Positions 1 through 8,163 of a stretch of 46,857 bases of DNA are shown piece after piece. A program made the position numbers and the translations under genes. The notes under the pieces are model-generated. The model did not search any database. It had not been told where the DNA came from and saw only the letters and a program-made list of their open reading frames with translations. Source of the stretch: Ruminococcus sp. (GTDB lineage Bacteria > Bacillota > Clostridia > Oscillospirales > Ruminococcaceae); the NCBI RefSeq assembly GCF_016287535.1, contig NZ_JAEFAJ010000025.1, positions 1-46,857 on the forward strand. The letters are read 5' to 3'. How positions within the stretch are numbered: position 1 is the first letter of the stretch; each line of letters begins with the position of its first letter.

Positions 1-19
1 CAACTACTTTCTGTGCCAT
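1..19 (-). CDS. rplK: 50S ribosomal protein L11, 5' end only
   Basis: Only the first six codons are inside the window, reading M-A-Q-K-V-V, the usual start of bacterial L11, preceded by a GGAGG Shine-Dalgarno about 9 bases upstream of the ATG. Position directly downstream of nusG matches the conserved secE-nusG-rplK order. Identity rests on six residues plus synteny. Confidence 0.8.
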
Positions 20-112
20 GTATTCGCACCTCCATAAATGTGGTAAATGGCGAGGCAAGAATTATTTTACCTCTCCCACTGAATCCATACTGCGGATTCT
101 TTTTGACCTGAA

Positions 113-640
113 TTAGTCCTCCACCTTGATTACCTGACTTACAGGCAATGTAGTGGGGGTTTCACGACCAAACATTGAGACAAGAAGGTCTACAGTGCGG
201 TCGTCGAGATTGATATTCTGAACGACGCCGATAAATCCGTCCATAGCAGTACCTGATATACGAACGCTGTCGCCGACCTTGAAGTTGACGGAAACTGTAT
301 CTGTTTCAACTCCGAAGAGCTTCTGCACCTCTTCTTCCGAAAGGGGGGTAGGCTCTGAAGCCGGACCGACGAAGCCCGTGCAGCCTCTGGTATTTCTCAC
401 GACGTACCATGAATCGTCATTCATTATCATTTTAACGAGAACGTAACCCGGATAGGTTTTGCGTTCTACTTCCTTTGTTTTGCCGTCTGTGATCTCAGTA
501 GCTTTTTCGGTAGGAACTCTGACCTCTTGGATAAGTTCATGAAGCTTGCGGTTTTCTACGACCTTTTCAATATTCTGAGCTACCTTGTTTTCATAGCCGG
601 AATATGTGTGGATAACATACCACTTAGCTGCTTCTGACAT
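113..640 (-). CDS. nusG: Transcription termination/antitermination factor NusG
   Basis: NusG binds RNA polymerase, modulates pausing and Rho-dependent termination, and links transcription to translation. The 175-residue protein opens with the typical WYVIHTYSGYE segment of the NGN domain (about residues 7-115, including the YPGYVLV motif) and ends with a KOW domain (about 122-172; GDSVRI, DGFIG, MFGRETP). Length is normal. The ATG has an AGGAGGATT ribosome site. It lies 25 bases downstream of secE and 93 bases upstream of rplK on the same strand, so it is cotranscribed with them. A small GAATCC/GGATTC hairpin sits in the nusG-rplK gap (81-99). Confidence 0.97.
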   Translation of the reverse strand: MSEAAKWYVIHTYSGYENKVAQNIEKVVENRKLHELIQEVRVPTEKATEITDGKTKEVERKTYPGYVLVKMIMNDDSWYVVRNTRGCTGFVGPASEPTPLSEEEVQKLFGVETDTVSVNFKVGDSVRISGTAMDGFIGVVQNINLDDRTVDLLVSMFGRETPTTLPVSQVIKVED

Positions 641-665
641 AATAATCCTCCTGATCTCCTGTTAA

Positions 666-899
666 TTAGCCTGCACTGTAGATTGAACGCAGTGCTGCGA
701 GGAAGCCCTGATCTATCAAACCGACGAGTATTGCTGAAGCGACTATAACGCTGACAACAACAGAAGTGTTGTTAATAACGGTCTTCTTTGTCGGCCAGAC
801 CACCTTTTTGAATTCGACCTTGAGATCCTTGAACCACTTGACAATCTTGTTGTCCTGTTTTTTCTCGGACTTCTTTTCCGAAGTTGTATTCTTAGCCAT
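666..899 (-). CDS. secE: Preprotein translocase subunit SecE
   Basis: SecE is the clamp subunit of the SecYEG protein-conducting channel in the cytoplasmic membrane. The 77-residue protein has a Lys-rich N-terminus (about 1-22), the conserved amphipathic segment VKWFKDLKVEFKKVVWPTKK (about 20-39) and a single membrane helix (about 43-66), as expected for the short Gram-positive form. It follows rpmG by 18 bases and precedes nusG, the standard Firmicutes arrangement. Confidence 0.95.
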   Translation of the reverse strand: MAKNTTSEKKSEKKQDNKIVKWFKDLKVEFKKVVWPTKKTVINNTSVVVSVIVASAILVGLIDQGFLAALRSIYSAG

Positions 900-917
900 A
901 AAAAATACTCCTTCCGA

Positions 918-1067
918 TCACTTTGTTTCCTTATGAAGAGTATGCTTTCTGCAGAACTTGCAATGCTTCATCATTTCGATTCTGTCAGGGTCATTCTTCT
1001 TGTTTTTCTTGGAAACATAGTTGCGCTGCTTGCACTCTGTACAAGCTAAAGTAACCTTTACTCTCAT
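918..1067 (-). CDS. rpmG: 50S ribosomal protein L33
   Basis: A 49-residue zinc-ribbon ribosomal protein of the large subunit. Two CxxC pairs are present (CTEC near residues 11-14 and CKFC near 37-40), i.e. the zinc-binding C+ form of L33. The open frame extends further upstream, but the true start is fixed by a perfect AGGAGGTG Shine-Dalgarno 5 bases before this ATG; the upstream extension is leader RNA. First gene of the rpmG-secE-nusG-rplK unit. Confidence 0.95.
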   Translation of the reverse strand: MRVKVTLACTECKQRNYVSKKNKKNDPDRIEMMKHCKFCRKHTLHKETK

Positions 1068-1161
1068 ATCGGCACCTCCTGAATTATTACTTCCTTTGTT
1101 ACCAAAGGTAGGTTGTTTGCCTCCCTCGCACGGGGACAAAAAAATAAACCCCCAACGAGGT
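1068..1161 (-). promoter_or_regulatory. Structured 5' leader of the rpmG operon
   Basis: Between the promoter and rpmG is a ~94-base leader with two predicted hairpins. At the extreme 5' end of the RNA, CTCG (1156-1159) and CGAG (1125-1128) with GGGG/CCCC pairing (1149-1152 with 1132-1135) close an A/U-rich loop. Nearer the gene, CCTTTG (1103-1108) pairs with CAAAGG (1093-1098) around a GTAA loop. I know of no named leader for L33 operons with this form; a stabilising or autoregulatory role is inference. Confidence 0.45.
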
Positions 1162-1167
1162 ACTGAT

Positions 1168-1196
1168 ATTATAACACATATAAATATAAAAGTCAA
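1168..1196 (-). promoter_or_regulatory. Sigma-A promoter of rpmG-secE-nusG
   Basis: Minus-strand -35 TTGACT (1191-1196), exactly 17 bases, then a perfect -10 TATAAT (1168-1173). Expected start near 1161. It is the only obvious promoter ahead of rpmG. Confidence 0.88.
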
Positions 1197-1317
1197 GCCC
1201 TTTTTGCAAGAAAGTTTTTAGTTTGTAGTTTTTAATGGTTAACAGGGGGTGATATTATCCGCCCCGTACCTTACGCAGCACATAAATGAACCCGATTGCT
1301 ATAATATTGTTATTTCA

Positions 1318-1440
1318 CAGGAGGGCGAGGACGCCCGTCCATGCAAGGTTGCAATGATATTTTCAATTCGTCCGCGTGAGCGGACACCATAATTACACAT
1401 TGCGAATTATGCATTACGCATTGGCGGGACGCAGTCCGCA
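1318..1440. repeat. Composite of hairpins, probable intergenic repeat remnant
   Basis: This non-coding stretch between the divergent rpmG and tepA promoters holds three short inverted repeats: GGGCG/CGCCC (1323-1327, 1332-1336), GTCCGC/GCGGAC around GTGA (1370-1375, 1380-1385), and GGGAC/GTCCG (1426-1438), plus a near-palindrome around 1401-1420. Dense palindromes without an open frame suggest a miniature repeat, but no second copy occurs in this window. The flanking bases 1200-1317 show nothing else. Confidence 0.35.
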
Positions 1441-1448
1441 CAGTGCTA

Positions 1449-1477
1449 TTGACTTTCATTCAGCTAAGGTATATAAT
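1449..1477 (+). promoter_or_regulatory. Sigma-A promoter of tepA (and possibly ftsK)
   Basis: -35 TTGACT (1449-1454), 17-base spacer, -10 TATAAT (1472-1477). It lies about 55 bases upstream of the tepA start. Confidence 0.87.
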
Positions 1478-1530
1478 AAATATGTATATGCTTTCGGAAG
1501 CTGCACAGAATAGCTTCGGAGGTGTATACA

Positions 1531-2238
1531 TTGTCAGATGAACGCAAAGGCGGTGCAGCCGCCGATGATATGCTCGACGAAGCTGAGCTTATCCGTGAGA
1601 GCGGACAAGCTGTAACAAGGAACTCAAAGCACCTGATACACTGTCTCTCAGTGATAGGGCAGATAGAGGGGCACTATGTTCTCGCCGAGCAGAACAAGAC
1701 CACAAAATACGAGCATATAATCCCGGCTCTCGTCGCTATCGAACAGGACAGGAGCGTTGAGGGACTGCTCATCATACTCAATACCGCCGGCGGCGACGTG
1801 GAAGCCGGTCTTGCCCTTGCAGAGCTTATCGCAGGCATGAAAACTCCCACGGTATCGCTGGTAGTCGGCGGCGGACATTCCATAGGCGTTCCCCTTGCGG
1901 TAAGCGCTAAACGCTCGTTTATAGTACCCACGGCTTCCATGACCATCCACCCTGTCCGCATGAACGGAACAGTCCTCGGAGTACCGCAGACTCTCTCCTA
2001 CTTTGACAAAATGCAGGACAGGATAGTCCGGTTCGTCACGAAAAACAGCAATATCACCGAGAAGGACTTCCGCACTCTCCTTATGAACACGGAAGAGCTG
2101 GTCCTTGACGTGGGGAGCGTTGTGGAGGGTGAAAAAGCCGTAAATCTGGGACTTATCGACAGCATCGGAAGTCTCGGAGACGCTATGGACTGTCTGTACT
2201 ATATGATAGAAAATACAGAAAAAAGATATGCGGACTGA
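1531..2238 (+). CDS. tepA: ClpP-family serine protease, TepA-like
   Basis: A 235-residue member of the ClpP/crotonase fold. The catalytic serine lies in GGGHSIG (Ser117) and the histidine in MTIHP (His140); an [10 protein letters not shown] glycine-rich substrate loop precedes them. In Bacillus the homologue TepA (YmfB), encoded just before spoIIIE, has been linked to protein translocation and processing; here it also directly precedes an ftsK/spoIIIE gene, which supports that assignment over housekeeping ClpP. Start: a GTG at 1522 lies within the GGAGG Shine-Dalgarno (1518-1522), so the TTG at 1531, 8 bases downstream, is the plausible start. The in vivo substrate cannot be told from sequence. 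Confidence 0.85.
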   Translation: MSDERKGGAAADDMLDEAELIRESGQAVTRNSKHLIHCLSVIGQIEGHYVLAEQNKTTKYEHIIPALVAIEQDRSVEGLLIILNTAGGDVEAGLALAELIAGMKTPTVSLVVGGGHSIGVPLAVSAKRSFIVPTASMTIHPVRMNGTVLGVPQTLSYFDKMQDRIVRFVTKNSNITEKDFRTLLMNTEELVLDVGSVVEGEKAVNLGLIDSIGSLGDAMDCLYYMIENTEKRYAD

Positions 2239-2323
2239 CCGCAGCTGTGCCGTTACGCGCTTTTTTGCGCAAAAAATATGTTATCATTACGGCACGGCTA
2301 CATAGAACAAAACGGAGGCATAT

Positions 2324-4903
2324 ATGGCAGATACTAAGAAAAAAACAGCGGCTTCAAAGTCAAAGAAGCCGGAAGCTCCCAAAAGGGAGCCTATAAAAAG
2401 CCCTGCAAAGGCCGCACCGCAGAACGAGAGCAATCAGCTCTGGTCGATACTTCTATTTGCGCTGGGCGTACTCACAGCACTCATAACATTCATACGGGGC
2501 GACAGAGGCTGGCTGGCGCTGCATAAATTCATGCGCGGCAGCTTCGGCATAGCTGCATTCCTTATCCCCGTGATACTCATATACACCGCAGTAAAGCTGG
2601 GCAGTGAGCAGACCAAGAAGGACCTCAGCGGCAGAGTCGTGTGGTGTATCGCCATGATATTCCTTGCCAGCGCCGCATTCCAGATATTTGCCGTTGGGCG
2701 CATTCCCGGAAGCCGTATCGGCGGTCACATAAAATGCCTCTACAGCGAGGGCGCAGAGCTGAAAAGCGGCGGCGTAGCCAGTATGGTGATAGCAGGTCCT
2801 CTGCTGAAATACTTCGGCAAGCTTGGCGCAAGGCTCATTTCCCTCATACTATTCTTCGTGTTCGGTATGCTTCTTTCCGGCAGAGGTCTGCTGGAATTCC
2901 TGAAGCTCCTTGCCGCTCCATTCGTTTTCATAGGCAGATGCTTCAACGGACTTCAGAATATGCTGGTTGGCGGAGAATTTGTAGACGCCTTTGACGACGA
3001 CCTTGACGACGACAAGGAGAAAAAGGACTTTGACGCAGACCTTGAAGCGATAAATATAGCAAATACCCGTAAATCAAGACAGAAGCCCTCGGAAAAGGCT
3101 GCTCAGAACAAAAAGGACGTTGAGGCTCTCCCCGACGGTTTTTTCCTTGACATTCCCCTGCCTACCGACCACCTGATAGTTCATGACGGCTATGGAGACG
3201 ATGATGACGGTCATTCCATAGACATAGATATAGAGCCGCAATCTGTACCGGATACGGCAGCAGAGAAAAAATCCGCTCCTGTCATCGAGGAAAACGAATC
3301 AGATGACACGGAAGAGATGACTGATGAGGCACTTGAACAGCTTATCAGCAAGGCTGCCGACGGCAAGCCCGATACTCCGGAGGAGGAATACATCGAAGAA
3401 GAAGAGCCTGAGGAGGAAAAGCCCATATACATACTGCCTCCTATAGATATCCTCACCCGCCCCGAAATACGCTCGAACCGCGCCGAAGCCGTTGAGGAAA
3501 TGCGTGAAAAGGCAGAGGTCATCAAAAACACCCTTTCAAGCTTCGGAGTCGAGGTAAGGATAAAGGACATTTTCCGCGGTCCTTCAATAACACGTTACGA
3601 GATACAGCCGGGACCCGGTATAAAGGTATCGAAGATAAAAGGTCTTGAGGACGATATCGCTCTCAGTCTTGCGGCGCAGGGCGTCCGTATCGAAGCTCCC
3701 GTTCCCGGCAAGGCTGCTGTAGGAATAGAGATACCGAACTCCACCAAGGACACCGTAACTCTCCGTGAGATCATCGCCTCTCCCGAATTCAGGGACTCAA
3801 AAAGCAAGCTGACATTTGCAGTCGGCAAGGACATAACCGGCAATATCATACTCGGCGATATCTCCAAAATGCCCCATGTTATAATCGCAGGTACAACGGG
3901 CTCAGGCAAGTCGGTCTGCACCCGCTCCATCATAATGAGCATACTCTACAACGCTACTCCTGACGAGGTAAAGCTCATACTCATAGACCCGAAGATAGTT
4001 GAATTCAAGATATTCGAGAATATCCCGCATCTGCTCATACCTATCGTCACCGACTGCAAACGCGCGGCAGGTGCGCTGTGCTGGGCAGTAAACGAAATGA
4101 TGCGCCGATACAATCTATTCGCGGAGGCAGGCGCAAACGATCTGCGCTCCTACAACGAGCTGGCAGCTGTTGACGGAGACCTTGCTCCCATGCCGCAGAT
4201 AGTCGTATTCATCGACGAGCTGGCTGATATGATGCTCGTTGCGGGAAAAGATGTGGAGGACTACATCTGCCGCCTCGCCCAGATGGGACGTGCCGCAGGT
4301 ATGCACCTTGTAGTAGCGACCCAGCGTCCTACCACCGACGTTATCACAGGTCTTATAAAGGCTAATATACCGAGCCGTATCGCACTTTCCGTAAAGTCGC
4401 AGATAGACTCGCGCACGATAATAGATATGGCAGGTGCAGACAAGCTCCTCGGAAACGGCGATATGCTGTATATGCCTATCGGCGCAGGCAAGCCCGTCCG
4501 CGTACAGGGCTGCTTCTCCTCAAATGAGGATATCGCTGAGACTGTACGTTATATCAAGGCACAGACAGAAGCAAGATACGATCCGAATATCGCCAAGGAC
4601 GTGGAAATGTATTCAACTCAGTCACAGAACGGCTCCTCAGGAGCTGACAGCGGAGCTGTCACAGGCGGCGGAAGTGACGAGGATATAGTGGAAGCCGCAA
4701 TAAAGGTAGCTGTCGATGCAGGTCAGCTCTCTACATCGATGCTTCAGAGAAAGCTGAAGCTCGGCTACGCAAGAGCGGCAAGAATAATGGACGAACTTGA
4801 AGAACGCGGAGTTATCGGGCAGAGCGAGGGCGCTAAGCCGAGAAAGGTGCTCATGTCGAAAATGCAGTATGACGAGTGGAGACTCCGCAGAATGGATGAA
4901 TAG
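2324..4903 (+). CDS. ftsK: DNA translocase FtsK/SpoIIIE
   Basis: Membrane-anchored hexameric dsDNA pump that clears chromosome DNA from the division septum. The 859-residue protein has a Lys-rich start, four to five N-terminal membrane helices (about 40-60, 72-95, 104-125, 150-200), a long acidic linker (about 225-380), the alpha/beta motor with Walker A GTTGSGKS (Lys529) and Walker B VVFIDE (Asp631-Glu632), and a C-terminal winged-helix gamma domain (about 785-855) that reads oriented KOPS/SRS-type sites. It follows tepA by 85 bases, a gap holding a GTGCCGT/ACGGCAC inverted repeat. Its TAG stop coincides with the first bases of a mobile-type repeat, so the 3' end may have been shaped by that insertion. 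Confidence 0.95.
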   Translation: MADTKKKTAASKSKKPEAPKREPIKSPAKAAPQNESNQLWSILLFALGVLTALITFIRGDRGWLALHKFMRGSFGIAAFLIPVILIYTAVKLGSEQTKKDLSGRVVWCIAMIFLASAAFQIFAVGRIPGSRIGGHIKCLYSEGAELKSGGVASMVIAGPLLKYFGKLGARLISLILFFVFGMLLSGRGLLEFLKLLAAPFVFIGRCFNGLQNMLVGGEFVDAFDDDLDDDKEKKDFDADLEAINIANTRKSRQKPSEKAAQNKKDVEALPDGFFLDIPLPTDHLIVHDGYGDDDDGHSIDIDIEPQSVPDTAAEKKSAPVIEENESDDTEEMTDEALEQLISKAADGKPDTPEEEYIEEEEPEEEKPIYILPPIDILTRPEIRSNRAEAVEEMREKAEVIKNTLSSFGVEVRIKDIFRGPSITRYEIQPGPGIKVSKIKGLEDDIALSLAAQGVRIEAPVPGKAAVGIEIPNSTKDTVTLREIIASPEFRDSKSKLTFAVGKDITGNIILGDISKMPHVIIAGTTGSGKSVCTRSIIMSILYNATPDEVKLILIDPKIVEFKIFENIPHLLIPIVTDCKRAAGALCWAVNEMMRRYNLFAEAGANDLRSYNELAAVDGDLAPMPQIVVFIDELADMMLVAGKDVEDYICRLAQMGRAAGMHLVVATQRPTTDVITGLIKANIPSRIALSVKSQIDSRTIIDMAGADKLLGNGDMLYMPIGAGKPVRVQGCFSSNEDIAETVRYIKAQTEARYDPNIAKDVEMYSTQSQNGSSGADSGAVTGGGSDEDIVEAAIKVAVDAGQLSTSMLQRKLKLGYARAARIMDELEERGVIGQSEGAKPRKVLMSKMQYDEWRLRRMDE

Positions 4904-5088
4904 ATCATAATTTTGCTTCGCAAAATTATGATCTAGTTTAGAGTTGAGAATTTAGAGTTGACAGTTGTGGTGTATCGCCTGCGGCGATATAATTTAAATA
5001 ATATGAGCACAGCGAACTCATTAACTCTTAACTCTCCACTCTCAATTCTCAACTAAATCAAAATTTAGCAAAGCTAAATTTTGATTTA
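4901..5088 (+). repeat. Intergenic repeat element, copy A (ends are hairpins)
   Basis: A 188-base element. Left end: 16-base perfect inverted repeat (4901-4916 with 4920-4935, loop TTC). Right end: 16-base inverted repeat (5054-5069 with 5073-5088, loop AAA). The two ends are imperfect inverted copies of each other (TAGATCATAATTTTGC versus TAAATCAAAATTTAGC). The core has GAGTTGAGAAT near the left and its complement ATTCTCAACT near the right, and a central palindrome TATCGCC/GGCGATA. Copies at 28599-28779 (inverted) and 40974-41160 are nearly identical; a solo right end is at 20395-20429. It begins on the ftsK stop codon and ends 14 bases before ygiQ. No coding capacity. Confidence 0.85.
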
Positions 5089-5102
5089 CAGGAGGTGATA
5101 CC

Positions 5103-7082
5103 ATGTATGAAGGCTTTCTGCCTACCACAAAAAAGGAAATGGACGAGCTCGGAATAGAACAGTTCGATTTCATATACATAACAGGCGACGCCTATGTTGA
5201 CCACCCAAGCTTCGGCGCGGCTATCGTCACAAGGCTCATCGAAAGCATGGGCTTCACCGTTGGTATCATCTCTCAGCCTGACTGGCATACCGACCGCGAC
5301 TTCCGGCGCTTCGGCGCTCCTAAATACGCGTTCTTTGTGACCGCAGGAAACATCGACTCAATGGTGGCACACTATACCGCCGCAAAACGCAAGCGCTCCG
5401 ACGACGCCTATACCGCAGGGGGAGTCGCGGGCAAGCGCCCTGACCGCGCAGTTATAGTGTACTGTCAGAAGCTCCGTGAATACTTCGGTGACATACCAAT
5501 AGCAATAGGCGGTCTCGAAGCCTCACTGCGCCGTTTTGCGCATTACGACTACTGGGACGACGCTGTGCGTCCCTCGGTCCTTCTTGACAGCGGTGCCGAC
5601 CTGCTTATGTACGGAATGGGCGAGCATCAGGTGCAGGAGCTCTGCACAAGACTGGCCAACGGCGAAAATATACGGGATATCCATGATATCCGGGGTACCT
5701 GTTATCTGACGGAGCCTGTGAATACGCCTATCGGAGCGGCTCAGTGCCCCTCCTTTGAACAGGTGCGCGACAACAAGCTTGAATACGCAAAGGCAGTAAA
5801 GATACAGTACGACTGGCAGGACGAGGTCTACGGCAAGACCGTAATACAGCGCCACGGCAAACTCATGCTGGTGCAGCTGCCCCCTGCCTACAGCCTCACT
5901 ACCGAGGAGCTGGACCATATATACTCTTTTCCCTATACCCGTGCCATACACCCCTCCTATGAGGCTCTGGGCGGTGTTCCTGGTATCGAGGAAGTACGCT
6001 TTTCCATAACTCACAACCGCGGCTGCTTCGGCTACTGCAATTTCTGCTCGATAGCTCTTCATCAGGGCAGGCGTATAACCGTCCGCAGCGTTGAATCTGT
6101 TCTCGCGGAAGCGGAGAGGATAACCAAAATGCCCGATTTCAAGGGCTACATACACGACGTAGGCGGTCCTACGGCGGACTTCAGACGTCCCTCCTGCGAC
6201 AAGCAGCTTTCAAAGGGACTATGCATGGGCAAAAAGTGCCTTGCGCCAACTCCGTGTCCGGCGCTGAAGGTCGACCATACGGAATATCTTTCCATGCTGA
6301 GGAAGATACGGAAGGTCAAGGGCGTGAAGAAGGTATTTATCCGCTCTGGCATACGCTACGACTATCTCATAGAGGACAAGGACGACGAGTTCATGAAAGA
6401 ACTCATAATGCACCACATAAGCGGTCAGCTGAAGGTCGCTCCGGAACACTGCTCGGCGGTAGTCCTTGACAAAATGGGAAAGCCCCATATTGAAGCCTAC
6501 AAGCGCTTTCAGAAGCGCTTTTACGAAATAACCAAGGGCATGGGAAAGGAGCAGTATCTCGTTCCCTATCTTATGTCCTCCCATCCGGGAAGCACCCTGA
6601 ACTCGGCGATAGACCTTGCCATTTTCCTCAAGGAAAACAAGATACGCCCCGAACAGGTACAGGACTTCTACCCTACTCCGGGCACTATATCCACAGCTAT
6701 GTTCTATACGGAGCTCGACCCCTATACACTTGAAAAGGTCTATGTTCCGAAGTCTCCTAAGGAAAAGGCTATGCAGAGGGCTCTGCTGCAATATTTCCGT
6801 CCGCAGAACAGAGAGATAGTCCTTGAAGCTCTCAAAGCGGCAGGCAGGCGCGACCTCATAGGTTCGTCGCCGAAATGCCTCATAGAAGGCGACTCACGCG
6901 GACAGGGCAATACTCCCCGGAAGGGCGGTGAAAAGTCTTGGCAAAATACTTCAAAGACACAGAAAGCTTCGTTCAGGCAGCCGGAGAAAAATACCGGCTC
7001 ACCCCGTACCAGAAACAGCTTCTCCGGGAACTCGCCGAAAAACGGGAAGAAGAACAGAAACAGCGGAAAAAGAAAGCACTGA
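5103..7082 (+). CDS. YgiQ-family radical SAM protein
   Basis: A 659-residue radical S-adenosylmethionine enzyme of the YgiQ (UPF0313) family; the substrate is not established. An N-terminal region (about 1-200, with ITGDAYVDHPS) precedes the core with the cluster motif Cys308-x3-Cys312-x2-Cys315 (CFGYCNFC). A second Cys-rich stretch (GLCMGKKCLAPTPCP, about 375-390) and the ALLQYFRPQN segment near 565 fit the family. The last ~50 residues are a Lys/Asn/Ser/Gly-rich tail that is out-of-frame reading through the start of the next gene, giving a 145-base same-strand overlap. Start ATG has an AGGAGGTG site. It lies just after repeat copy A. Confidence 0.9.
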   Translation: MYEGFLPTTKKEMDELGIEQFDFIYITGDAYVDHPSFGAAIVTRLIESMGFTVGIISQPDWHTDRDFRRFGAPKYAFFVTAGNIDSMVAHYTAAKRKRSDDAYTAGGVAGKRPDRAVIVYCQKLREYFGDIPIAIGGLEASLRRFAHYDYWDDAVRPSVLLDSGADLLMYGMGEHQVQELCTRLANGENIRDIHDIRGTCYLTEPVNTPIGAAQCPSFEQVRDNKLEYAKAVKIQYDWQDEVYGKTVIQRHGKLMLVQLPPAYSLTTEELDHIYSFPYTRAIHPSYEALGGVPGIEEVRFSITHNRGCFGYCNFCSIALHQGRRITVRSVESVLAEAERITKMPDFKGYIHDVGGPTADFRRPSCDKQLSKGLCMGKKCLAPTPCPALKVDHTEYLSMLRKIRKVKGVKKVFIRSGIRYDYLIEDKDDEFMKELIMHHISGQLKVAPEHCSAVVLDKMGKPHIEAYKRFQKRFYEITKGMGKEQYLVPYLMSSHPGSTLNSAIDLAIFLKENKIRPEQVQDFYPTPGTISTAMFYTELDPYTLEKVYVPKSPKEKAMQRALLQYFRPQNREIVLEALKAAGRRDLIGSSPKCLIEGDSRGQGNTPRKGGEKSWQNTSKTQKASFRQPEKNTGSPRTRNSFSGNSPKNGKKNRNSGKRKH

Positions 7083-7948
7083 AAAATACAGTCTGCCTGC
7101 TTATCGCTGCAGTATTGTTCCTCGCAGGCTGGTGGTTCTTCCATAAGCCGCCCAAGCCTTTTCCAAATGAGGACAAGCTTGTAATGCACTTCATTGACGT
7201 GGGACAGGGAGACTGCACATTTATCGCCGCTAACGGCATGACTATGCTGGTGGACTGCGGCGAATACGAAGTATCATCTGTTGTTACAGATTACCTCCGA
7301 AGCATGGGCGTTACCAAGCTCGATTACCTCATAGCGACTCACCCGCATTCCGACCACATGGGCGGTATGGCTCGTATCATCAACGTCTTTGATATAGGCG
7401 AGGTGATAATCCCACATATCCCGGACGAACAGCTCCCGACAGCGGTATTCTTCGACAAATTCCTTGAAAGCTGCGAAAAAAGAGGTCTTGCCATTACAGA
7501 GGCAAAGACCGGAATGGTGCTCGAACTGGGCAGGGCGAGCGCGGAGATAGTTTCACCTGACGATATCATATTTGAGGACCTTAACAATTACTCAGTCAGT
7601 CTGCTCATAAAACACGGCAGCAACAGCTTTCTGCTCACAGGCGACTGCGAAGCGGAAGCCGAATACGCAATGCTTGAAAGCGACAGGCTGCAGAAGGTCA
7701 CTCTTTACAAGGCAGGTCATCACGGAAGCTCACGTTCCTCAACAGAGGAGCTTCTCGATATGATACGCCCACAGTCAGCCGTTATATCATGCGGTGCGGA
7801 AAATCCCTACGGTCACCCATCTGACGTGACTCTGAAAAGGCTGGAGAAGTATACCGACAAGATCTACCGCACCGATATCTGCGGAAATATAGTTTTTGAA
7901 TCCGACGGCACAAAGCTCTCGGTACACACGGAAAGGGACGCTCAATGA
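6938..7948 (+). CDS. Membrane-anchored MBL-fold hydrolase, ComEC C-domain type
   Basis: A 336-residue metallo-beta-lactamase-fold protein like the extracellular C-terminal domain of ComEC/Rec2 but free-standing. A charged coiled N-terminus (about 1-45) leads to one membrane helix (about 47-65), then the catalytic domain opening with FIDVGQGDC and holding the metal motif HPHSDH (His135, His137, Asp139, His140), a later TGDCE and the HHGS motif. The ComEC channel is absent, so it is more likely a secreted or surface phosphodiesterase/nuclease than an uptake channel; this is inference. The start is a TTG inside ygiQ behind GGGCGGTG; the next Met lies after the membrane helix. Its stop overlaps DUF3006 by ATGA. 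Confidence 0.85.
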   Translation: MAKYFKDTESFVQAAGEKYRLTPYQKQLLRELAEKREEEQKQRKKKALKNTVCLLIAAVLFLAGWWFFHKPPKPFPNEDKLVMHFIDVGQGDCTFIAANGMTMLVDCGEYEVSSVVTDYLRSMGVTKLDYLIATHPHSDHMGGMARIINVFDIGEVIIPHIPDEQLPTAVFFDKFLESCEKRGLAITEAKTGMVLELGRASAEIVSPDDIIFEDLNNYSVSLLIKHGSNSFLLTGDCEAEAEYAMLESDRLQKVTLYKAGHHGSSRSSTEELLDMIRPQSAVISCGAENPYGHPSDVTLKRLEKYTDKIYRTDICGNIVFESDGTKLSVHTERDAQ

Positions 7949-8163
7949 CAGTCATAGACAGATTTGAAGGCGGATATGCCGTTCTCGTAAGCGAAAGCGG
8001 CAGTATAACTATCCCGAAGGAACAGCTCCCGCCGGAAGCCGCTGAGGGAGATGTGCTGATATATCAAAACGATTCCTACCTGATAAACAAAGAAGCGACC
8101 GCAAAAAAGCGCCGTCAGACACGGTCAAGACTGCGGAAGCTCATAAAGGGAGACAAGCAATGA
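7945..8163 (+). CDS. DUF3006 domain protein
   Basis: A 72-residue protein beginning TVIDRFEGGYAVL with an IPKEQLPPEA.EGDVL core, matching DUF3006, a small beta-rich domain of unknown function often encoded beside ComEC-like MBL proteins. It ends in a very basic tail (about 52-70). It overlaps the MBL gene by ATGA and the following flavoprotein gene by 4 bases, so the three are translationally coupled. A partner role to the MBL protein is suggested only by this recurring pairing. Confidence 0.85.
   Translation: MTVIDRFEGGYAVLVSESGSITIPKEQLPPEAAEGDVLIYQNDSYLINKEATAKKRRQTRSRLRKLIKGDKQ

Noticed and set aside
81..99. Hairpin followed by T-run between nusG and rplK
   Set aside because: The T-run follows it only on the plus strand; the genes are transcribed from the minus strand, so it is not a terminator for them.
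5523..6155. 210-codon minus-strand frame opposite ygiQ
   Set aside because: Shadow of ygiQ, whose radical SAM motif lies in the same bases.
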